Positions 1 through 5,068 of a DNA stretch of 16,154 nt are shown piece after piece. The notes beneath the pieces are model-generated. The model was not told where the DNA came from. It ran no database searches and saw nothing but the letters and a program-made list of their open reading frames with translations. The stretch is from positions 1 through 16,154 of the forward strand of contig LQHI01000059.1 in assembly GCA_001515185.1 (NCBI GenBank), written 5' to 3'. The position numbers were made by a program, and so were the translations under genes. This stretch comes from Hadesarchaea archaeon DG-33. GTDB lineage: Archaea > Hadarchaeota > Hadarchaeia > Hadarchaeales > Hadarchaeaceae. The stretch's first letter is position 1. Each line of letters opens with the position of its first letter.

Positions 1-2
1 CA

Positions 3-107
3 GAGCGCGTGCTCGCGGCTAAGGGCAAGGTACTGGCTTTCATCGAGTCGGATCGGATTCTTCTAACATCGGGGGAGGTTAAACATCTTTTACTGTGTCC
101 CAAATAG
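3..107 (+). CDS. 3' end of an unidentified protein (partial, left edge)
   Basis: An open frame enters from the left edge and stops with TAG at 105-107. The 34 visible residues begin ERVLAAKGKVLAF and end EVKHLLLCPK; their composition looks like real protein. I do not recognise the family. The last four to five codons and the stop lie inside the first 16-bp repeat (96-111), so the natural C-terminus may have been replaced when the repeat region formed. It could be a chance open frame, since only about 100 bases are visible. Confidence 0.3.
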   Translation, partial: ERVLAAKGKVLAFIESDRILLTSGEVKHLLLCPK

Positions 108-168
108 GACGGGGTGTCCTAAATAGGACAACTCAGCTGAAACCCAATAACGTGTCTCAAATAGGACA
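96..168. repeat. Three near-palindromic 16-bp repeats on a 19-bp lattice
   Basis: Copies lie at 96-111 (TGTCCCAAATAGGACG), 115-130 (TGTCCTAAATAGGACA) and 153-168 (TGTCTCAAATAGGACA). Each is an imperfect palindrome with arms TGTCCTA/TAGGACA around a central AA. Start-to-start distances are 19 and 38 bp, so the third copy keeps the 19-bp register with one position skipped; that skipped position (134-149) does not match. The array lies between a + strand gene end and the 3' end of the broken taw2-like gene. It could be a set of operators or remnants of a mobile element's ends; neither can be decided here. Confidence 0.6.
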
Positions 169-174
169 CAAATT

Positions 175-979
175 TTAAGACAGGATATTTTTACTGCTCG
201 CTTTCCCGACCCTTGCATCGATAACAACATGGTCGACGCCGGGCGCATAACGCTTGACGACGCGCTTGTCCAAAATTTCAACCTCGCGCCCAGCCGCCGC
301 GTCGAACACGCGTTTGACCGGCCGCTCGAACCGCAGTTCTGAAGGCACACTCTCGTGATAGTGGATGACACCTCCGCTAGGTTTGAGCACTTCCCATCAC
401 CACACGATCCGCGACACCCCGAGGAGCGACCGTCGAGCAATCGCCCAGCAACGGTTTCACGATATGCCCGACCCGGTTCAGCCTGATGTTCTCGCGCAGG
501 TAACCATAGGCGACGGGATTCAGTTCGACCGCGTAAATCTGGCTCGGCCTCGCGTGTTTCGCGATGGGGATGCCGAATTGCCCAACCCCTGCAAACAAAT
601 CGACGACGACCTCTCCCGGCTGGACGAGCTTTGGCAAGCGGGCACGTTCGTAAACGTTGCTCAATGAAAACATCACTTGAGCAACATCGAGTTTGAACAG
701 GCAACCATTCTCACGGTGCACAGTCTCCGTCGATGGGTTACCAGCGATTACCTTCAGCTTCGGCCTACGATATCGTCCCGAAATCGCGCCTTCCCGGAGC
801 GCGACAGTCCGCACCCCTTTAAGCCCAAGCAACGCCCGCGTAACTTCGCCTTGTTTGGGCAGGAGCTGTGGGAGCATGGAGATAATCGCGATGTGACCGA
901 CGCGATTGAAGCCGGCGGGGAGGAGCTCAATTTCTTTGGGAGTGAGCACGCTGCGAAGAGCCTCCCGCAAATATCGCAT
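175..979 (-). pseudogene. taw2: taw2-like tRNA wyosine enzyme, disrupted by an internal deletion and frameshift
   Basis: Archaeal Taw2 transfers the aminocarboxypropyl group of S-adenosylmethionine to 4-demethylwyosine at position 37 of tRNA-Phe; it is a relative of the methyltransferase Trm5. The first part (979 down to about 380) has the family's N-terminal domain, the HRENGC and FKLDV segments, the SAM loop DLFAGVGQFGIP, ELNPVAYGYL and RVVMG. RVVMG resembles Taw2 RVIMG rather than the NLP/NPP motif of Trm5. The frame then ends as SAQT-stop near 377. The remaining C-terminal part (GGVIHYHES, YAPGVDHVVIDA) continues in another frame to the stop at 175. By comparison with remembered family members, about 13-15 codons between RVVMG and LKPSGG are missing, by a number of bases not divisible by three. 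The start chosen is ATG 979; a GTG at 994 is possible. It follows the DHH gene by about 30 bp in the same direction. A real pseudogene or an assembly error are both possible. Confidence 0.7.
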
Positions 980-1009
980 ACCAGCGTCCCTCACTCAATC
1001 AAACAAAAA

Positions 1010-2470
1010 TTACCGCTTGCTCCTCGGCCTAGTCCTTCCCCGCTTGCTCGGCTTGGTGACTCCAACTACCTCTAAGAACTTTCGCCCCACTTGTCGATCT
1101 ATCGCGCGCTTAAGAACTCGCTTGCTTTTTGCCTTGATGGCCTTAAGGGGGATCATCGCTCCGGCCATGCGCGCGTGTCCCCCCGCCGAGCCGATTTCGC
1201 TGAAGGCCTGTCTGAGTGCCTGCCCGAGATGTATCGCTATATCGTTCGTTCGAGCCGAAACGCAAACCAAGTTGTTCCATATCCCGTAGACCAGCACCGT
1301 CTGCACTCCCTCGCGTTTGAGCAGGAAGTCCGAGGCTTGGGGGAGGGTGTCCCGATCATCAACTTCGCCGACGTTCGTTATTAGATAGCCCCCATTGAGT
1401 TTGCTCCCCTTGATGGCGCGCGCGAGCACATCAAGGGCATCGGGCGGAACCGCTGGGGACTGGAGCTTCCCGAGCAGCTCAACGTCCGCCAGCTTCATAA
1501 GGTGTTCGAATGCTTCGAAATCGGTGGGTGTGGTTCCACGGGTGAAGTTCATGGTGTCGGTTAGTGTCCCGATCACAAGCGCAGCTGCAGTTGCTCCGTC
1601 AATCTCCACCGCAGCGTACCTGAGGTAATTCGTCAAGAGCGTCGATGTGGACCCGACGATCGTGATGTCTTGATACCTCGCATGCACCTCGCTCGAGGGT
1701 ACGGGATGGTGGTCGATCACAATCGTGGGCAAGATATCTTTGGGGAGGGCGCAGTTAGCGTGGGTCGCCACGTCGACGAGCGCAAACGCAGTATAGTTGT
1801 CGAACTTGACATCCTCGGCGTGAAGTAAATCCAAATCGAGCAAATTAACTAGGGCGCGGTTTTGCTGGTGCCCTATGCTTCCATCGTAAATGATGTCGGC
1901 ATCTATCCCAAACGCTTGAGCGTAACGCTTCAGCGCCACACCGCTCGCGATTCCATCTGGATCGGGGTTTGTCTGGAGCACGATCGCTATCCTTCCCCCT
2001 AGTTCCCCGAGCAGCGCGCGTAGGCGCTTTTCTTTCACCATCCCTTTCAACTCCTCAAACCTACTGAGGGTGAAGTTCGCGAGGATTTGGGATGAGGGTA
2101 GAGCATCGCTGGCGCCCAAGTGCTTGACTTCCGCCGTCTCAGACTCGTCCAGAACTCGAGCGACCACTACGGGGTCTATCTTCAGCTCTGCCTTCAAGCG
2201 GTTGATCGCCCCCAGCGCCCGCTCGGTGAGGCGGAAATCGGGAATCATGAGAAGTACTACCTCCGCTCGCGATATTCCGGCATCTTTGAGCACATCGGGC
2301 AGGCAAAAGTCACCCACGAAAGCGCTGTAGCCCATTTTCTTGAACCATTCGATTTTTTTGGCGTCTTTATCAACCACCACTAGCTCCGCTCCGCGCCTCT
2401 TGAGCCTGCTCGCCACCGAAAATCCGACATCACCGCAGCCTAGTACAAGGTACACTCGTTCACCGCGCAT
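1010..2470 (-). CDS. RCK/TrkA-N plus DHH-DHHA1 phosphoesterase
   Basis: This 486-residue protein joins two modules. Residues about 1-130 form a Rossmann RCK_N/TrkA-N domain with GCGDVG at 11-16 and VVVDKD as the end of strand 2. Residues about 160-450 form a DHH phosphoesterase: NPDPDG at 168-173, DHH at 253-255 in VIDHHPVP, TLTDTMNF, and the DHHA1 substrate motif GGHARMAGA near 430-438. A basic tail (KRGRTRPRSKR) closes it. DHH proteins are manganese-dependent phosphodiesterases or nanoRNases, and RCK domains bind nucleotides. The combination is known in archaea; its substrate is not established, with cyclic dinucleotides or short RNA as candidates. ATG 2470 begins MRGERVYLVLG; a GTG at 2485 would add five residues. 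Transcribed divergently from 2511 with only 40 bp between starts; taw2-like follows directly. Confidence 0.88.
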   Translation of the reverse strand: MRGERVYLVLGCGDVGFSVASRLKRRGAELVVVDKDAKKIEWFKKMGYSAFVGDFCLPDVLKDAGISRAEVVLLMIPDFRLTERALGAINRLKAELKIDPVVVARVLDESETAEVKHLGASDALPSSQILANFTLSRFEELKGMVKEKRLRALLGELGGRIAIVLQTNPDPDGIASGVALKRYAQAFGIDADIIYDGSIGHQQNRALVNLLDLDLLHAEDVKFDNYTAFALVDVATHANCALPKDILPTIVIDHHPVPSSEVHARYQDITIVGSTSTLLTNYLRYAAVEIDGATAAALVIGTLTDTMNFTRGTTPTDFEAFEHLMKLADVELLGKLQSPAVPPDALDVLARAIKGSKLNGGYLITNVGEVDDRDTLPQASDFLLKREGVQTVLVYGIWNNLVCVSARTNDIAIHLGQALRQAFSEIGSAGGHARMAGAMIPLKAIKAKSKRVLKRAIDRQVGRKFLEVVGVTKPSKRGRTRPRSKR

Positions 2471-2510
2471 ACTTATTGGGTTCACATATTAATGACTAAT
2501 TGGTGAGGTA

Positions 2511-2819
2511 GTGAAACAATTTGTAGTAGCCGAGCTCTCGGTTGTGCCGATCGGGACTCCGAGCACGAGTTTGAGTGATTACATAGCGACCGCCCTACGC
2601 GAGGTCAAGCGGGCTGGAGTGAAGTACCGGCTCTGCCCGATGAGCACTGTCTTTGAGGCGGATTTGGAGACCGTGCTGGAAGTCGCTAAAGCGGCGCACC
2701 GAGCCGTCATCGATGCTGGTGCCAAGCGCGTGGTCACAACACTCCGCATAGACGAGCGCTTGGATGAGCTTCGGACGATGGAGGAGCGCATCGAGCGGGT
2801 GGCAGCCAAGGTCAAGTGA
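2511..2819 (+). CDS. MTH1187-family (DUF77/YkoF-like) thiamine-binding-type protein
   Basis: A 102-residue protein of the MTH1187/YkoF-like family, small ferredoxin-like-fold proteins that form tetramers; some members bind thiamine or its pyrimidine. Seen here: VVAELSVVPIGT at the N-terminus, the GVKYRLCPMSTVFE segment, the AHRAVIDAGAKRVVTTLRID segment and a charged C-terminal helix, all in family order and at the usual length of about 100 residues. It starts with GTG at 2511 preceded by a good ribosome-binding site, GGTGAGG at 2502-2508. It diverges from the DHH gene. There is no thiamine gene nearby, so the ligand remains open. Confidence 0.88.
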   Translation: MKQFVVAELSVVPIGTPSTSLSDYIATALREVKRAGVKYRLCPMSTVFEADLETVLEVAKAAHRAVIDAGAKRVVTTLRIDERLDELRTMEERIERVAAKVK

Positions 2820-2866
2820 AGGCGAATTTCTTCCTACCCCTGCCGATCCCGAGCTAGAGCGATAGG

Positions 2867-2874
2867 TTTATAAA
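2867..2874 (+). promoter_or_regulatory. TATA box for the zinc-ribbon gene at 2916
   Basis: TTTATAAA lies about 45 bp upstream of ATG 2916. Archaeal start sites fall about 25 bp downstream of the TATA centre, giving a leader of roughly 20 nt that contains the ribosome-binding site GGTGAT at 2905-2910, five bases before the ATG. Confidence 0.55.
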
Positions 2875-2915
2875 GCAGTTTTACCCCTAAAAATTCAACC
2901 TTGTTGGTGATTCTC

Positions 2916-3170
2916 ATGGAATTTTGCCCCAAGTGTGGCAGTATGCTCTTCCCCACGAAAATCGGGCGTTCGAGGCGACTGGCCTGCCCTCGTTGCGGTT
3001 ATAAAAGCAAGATAAAGCAGCGTGCAGCTTACAAAATCAGCGAGAAGGGGAAAGAACCGAAAGAGGTTCCCGTCATCATCGAGAAGAAGAAAAAGAAAAA
3101 GCCGGCCGAACGGGAGTACGAGATCGAGCCCCCAGAGTACGACGAGGAATTTTACGAGGGAGAGAGTTAG
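2916..3170 (+). CDS. TFS/RpoM-like protein with a single N-terminal zinc ribbon
   Basis: An 84-residue protein with one zinc ribbon, MEFCPKCGSMLFPTK...LACPRCGYK, with cysteines at 4, 7, 24 and 27. This matches the N-terminal ribbon of archaeal transcription factor S and RPA12/RPB9-type RNA polymerase subunits. True TFS (about 105-110 residues) has a second C-terminal ribbon carrying the acidic DE pair that stimulates transcript cleavage. Here that ribbon is absent: a linker leads to a run of six lysines (57-62) and an acidic, tyrosine-containing tail (EYDEEFYEGES). The protein could dock on RNA polymerase without cleavage activity; that is inference. ATG 2916 is preferred over TTG 2901 because GGTGAT lies just upstream. 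The stop overlaps the stop of the convergent phosphorylase gene. Confidence 0.75.
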   Translation: MEFCPKCGSMLFPTKIGRSRRLACPRCGYKSKIKQRAAYKISEKGKEPKEVPVIIEKKKKKKPAEREYEIEPPEYDEEFYEGES

Positions 3171-3964
3171 ACTCTTACCACTGCCCCATCAAGTGCATGA
3201 CCACATGCGCACGAGCGTTTTTTTGGTATTTGGGGGATTGCTTTGAACATCAGTTTTTGAACTCGACCTATGTTTTCCTTCATTAGCTCGGCAACTTCTG
3301 CGTGGGTGAGCTTTTTTTTTGAAATTCCTGCCGCGAAGTTCGTCACGACCCCGACTGCCGCGTAACAGATTTCGAGCTCTCGAGCCAGCACGCACTCGGG
3401 CACGTTCGTCATCCCCACGAGATCGCAGCCCAAGCGGCGCAAAGCTTTGATTTCTGCCGCCGTCTCGAAGCGTGGACCCTCAGTACACCCATAGGTCGCA
3501 CGGGGATGGAGATTGAGTTTAAGGCCCCTAGCTGTTTTAAGTAGCACATCTCGTAGCTCGGAGCAGTAGGGTTCCGTGACATCGATGTGAGCGACGCCTT
3601 TTTCACCTCCTTCGTAAAAAGTCTGGGCGCGCCGCTTCGTGAAATCGATAAACTGATAGAGCAACACCAGCTCCCCGGGGCGCATCTTGGGGTTGAGTGA
3701 GCCACAGGCGGTAGTCGCGAATGCCCGCTTCACGCCCAGCTCGTAGAGTGCCCAAAGGTTCGCGCGATAGTTGACGAGGTGAGGTGGCGCTGTGTGCCTC
3801 TTACCGTGGCGGGGCAAAAACGCAACTCGGCGTCCGCCTAAAGTGCCGATAACGATTTCAGGCGAGTTGCCGTATGGGGTTCTCATGACGGTAGTGCTCG
3901 CCTTCTCGAGGGCGCCTATTGAATAAACGCCGGACCCGCCAATTATCGCAATCTCAGCCCTCAT
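3167..3964 (-). CDS. mtnP: S-methyl-5'-thioinosine (or thioadenosine) phosphorylase
   Basis: A 265-residue trimer-type nucleoside phosphorylase of the MTAP/PNP family, which splits methylthioadenosine or methylthioinosine with phosphate during polyamine and SAM by-product salvage. Seen: IIGGSGVY phosphate loop (7-14), LPRHGKRHTAPPHLVNYRAN (50-69), GCTEGPRFET (159-168), GMTNVPE (184-190) and VVTNFAAGIS (206-215). MTAP has Asp at the VTD position to bind the 6-amino group of adenine; here it is Asn209, as in purine nucleoside phosphorylases and the methylthioinosine enzymes. This suggests 6-oxopurine preference (inference). The C-terminus has CAC (252-254), like the CXC redox/disulfide motif of hyperthermophilic MTAPs. 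Its ATG overlaps the uppS stop (3961-3964), so the two genes are probably translated together. Confidence 0.88.
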   Translation of the reverse strand: MRAEIAIIGGSGVYSIGALEKASTTVMRTPYGNSPEIVIGTLGGRRVAFLPRHGKRHTAPPHLVNYRANLWALYELGVKRAFATTACGSLNPKMRPGELVLLYQFIDFTKRRAQTFYEGGEKGVAHIDVTEPYCSELRDVLLKTARGLKLNLHPRATYGCTEGPRFETAAEIKALRRLGCDLVGMTNVPECVLARELEICYAAVGVVTNFAAGISKKKLTHAEVAELMKENIGRVQKLMFKAIPQIPKKRSCACGHALDGAVVRV

Positions 3965-4770
3965 TTTCCTACCCTTCGCTCTCGCCCTTGGTAATTGCGG
4001 ATAGCGCGCAGGAATTCGATCTTGTTGAACTCAGGCCAGTTCGCCTCGCAGAAGTAGAGCTCGCTGTAGGCCGACTGCCAGAGCAGGAAACCGCTCAGCC
4101 GCTCCTCCCCGCTGGTGCGGATGACCAAATCCGGGTCGGGTATGCCGGCAGTGTAGAGGTGGCTATTTATGATACTTTCGTCGACATCGCTGGGTTTGAG
4201 CTCGCCTCGTTCGATGCGTTCGCATATCCTTCGGACCGCCTCGGCAAGTTCAGCTCTGCCCCCATAACCAACAGCGATGTTTAAGGTGTAGCCGTCGTAA
4301 CCCTGAGTTACCCCTTGTGCTTCCTCGATTGCTTTCCTCACCTGCTCGGGTAAGCGACTCAGGTCACCTATCGCGCGGATGCGGATTTTATATTTATGAA
4401 CGCGTTCATCCTTCACCACTTTTTTGAATTTCTCAGCGAACAAATCCATAAGCGCTTTTACTTCCTCGCTCGGTCGGTTGAAGTTCTCGGTCGAAAAAGC
4501 GTAGACTGTAATGTACTTAACGCTAAGTTCTTGGCACCACTTCAACACCTCTTCGAGCTTTTTAGCCCCCAGCGCGTGCCCCTGCAGCTTGTTTAACCCT
4601 GCTTTCTGCGAGAAACGGCGGTTCCCATCCAAGATTATCGCTATGTGTCGCGGAATGTTTCCCCGTTGCTTTACCTCCTCCAACAACTGCTGCTCGTAGT
4701 ACTTCGCCGCCATGGCCCGCAGCCTAGCCACGCCCGGCAATTTCGCTATCGGAAGCTTTTCGATGACCAT
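3961..4770 (-). CDS. uppS: cis-prenyltransferase (undecaprenyl/polyprenyl diphosphate synthase)
   Basis: A 269-residue cis-prenyltransferase that extends geranylgeranyl or farnesyl diphosphate with isopentenyl diphosphate, in cis, to make the lipid carrier used for archaeal protein glycosylation and cell-surface glycans. All family regions are visible: HIAIILDGNRRFSQ (42-55, catalytic Asp48), GHALGAKKLEEVL, TVYAFSTENFNRP (88-100), LNIAVGYGGRAE and RTSGEERLSGFLLWQSAYSE (218-237, the diphosphate-binding RxSGE and WQ motifs), ending WPEFNKIEF. The usual RLSNF is RLSGF here. ATG 4770 gives the normal length including the roughly 40-residue archaeal N-terminal helix. It is the first gene of a two-gene unit with the phosphorylase. 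Confidence 0.92.
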   Translation of the reverse strand: MVIEKLPIAKLPGVARLRAMAAKYYEQQLLEEVKQRGNIPRHIAIILDGNRRFSQKAGLNKLQGHALGAKKLEEVLKWCQELSVKYITVYAFSTENFNRPSEEVKALMDLFAEKFKKVVKDERVHKYKIRIRAIGDLSRLPEQVRKAIEEAQGVTQGYDGYTLNIAVGYGGRAELAEAVRRICERIERGELKPSDVDESIINSHLYTAGIPDPDLVIRTSGEERLSGFLLWQSAYSELYFCEANWPEFNKIEFLRAIRNYQGRERRVGK

Positions 4771-4800
4771 AACAACCCCAAAACAATTACTTCGTGCTGC

Positions 4801-4810
4801 TTTAAATTTT
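4801..4810 (-). promoter_or_regulatory. TATA box of the uppS unit
   Basis: On the - strand this reads AAAATTTAAA, about 30-40 bp upstream of the uppS ATG at 4770. It is consistent with a short leader that includes GGGGTTG just before the start. Confidence 0.45.
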
Positions 4811-4970
4811 TAGGGCCTGCACCCAAAAGACTGCGTTGACTTCTCCGTGCATGTGCCACAGTGATATCTCAGGGTTAAAATTTGGAGTCTAGAAAGTTCA
4901 CGAAATGTAATCCAAAATTCCCTAGTTTTACCAAATCACCTAGAAAGTGCCGAAAACTCAAAAAACGAAA

Positions 4971-5055
4971 AATTTTTAACCCCAAAAAAGAAAATAAAAT
5001 CACTTTTTGGGGCTGGCGGAGGACGGGGGGTGAATAACCTCCCAAGGCAGAAAAT
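4971..5055 (+). promoter_or_regulatory. Structured promoter/leader of the smc operon
   Basis: An AT-rich stretch (4875-5005) leads into smc and includes TATA-like AATTTTTAA (4971-4979) and AAAATAAAAT (4991-5000). A perfect inverted repeat, CCCCAAAAA (4980-4988) and TTTTTGGGG (5004-5012), lies next to the box. A second pairing, GGGGGG (5025-5030) with CCTCCC (5038-5043), would form a small hairpin with loop TGAATAA immediately before the smc start. A strong ribosome-binding site, GGAGG at 5018-5022, serves an upstream GTG at 5030 rather than smc itself. Two direct copies of CTAGAAAGT (4889-4897 and 4940-4948) lie further upstream. No other gene or RNA is evident between 4771 and 5029. Confidence 0.5.
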
Positions 5056-5068
5056 GTGTCACACGTAA
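5030..5068 (+). CDS. Possible 12-codon leader ORF overlapping the smc start
   Basis: GTG at 5030 opens a frame encoding MNNLPRQKMCHT and stops with TAA at 5066-5068. It has an ideal ribosome-binding site, GGAGG at 5018-5022 with a 7-nt spacer. The smc GTG (5056) lies inside its last codons in another frame and has only a weak AAGG (5044-5047) before it. A ribosome ending on this ORF could re-initiate at smc. Very short; may be chance. Confidence 0.3.
   Translation: MNNLPRQKMCHT

Noticed and set aside
96..168. CRISPR-like repeats
   Set aside because: Gaps are 3 and 22 bp and the units are palindromic operator-like sequences.
175..390. Separate small gene encoding the IHYHES...HVVIDA piece
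   Set aside because: It begins mid-domain and is the C-terminal part of the Taw2-like protein; treated as one broken gene.
90..704. - strand frame of 204 codons overlapping the taw2-like region
   Set aside because: Low-complexity, arginine/serine-rich translation; the other - strand frames carry clear Taw2 motifs.
4771..5029. tRNA or other RNA gene before smc
   Set aside because: No cloverleaf, TTC loop or other RNA signature could be found; the region is AT-rich promoter-like sequence.
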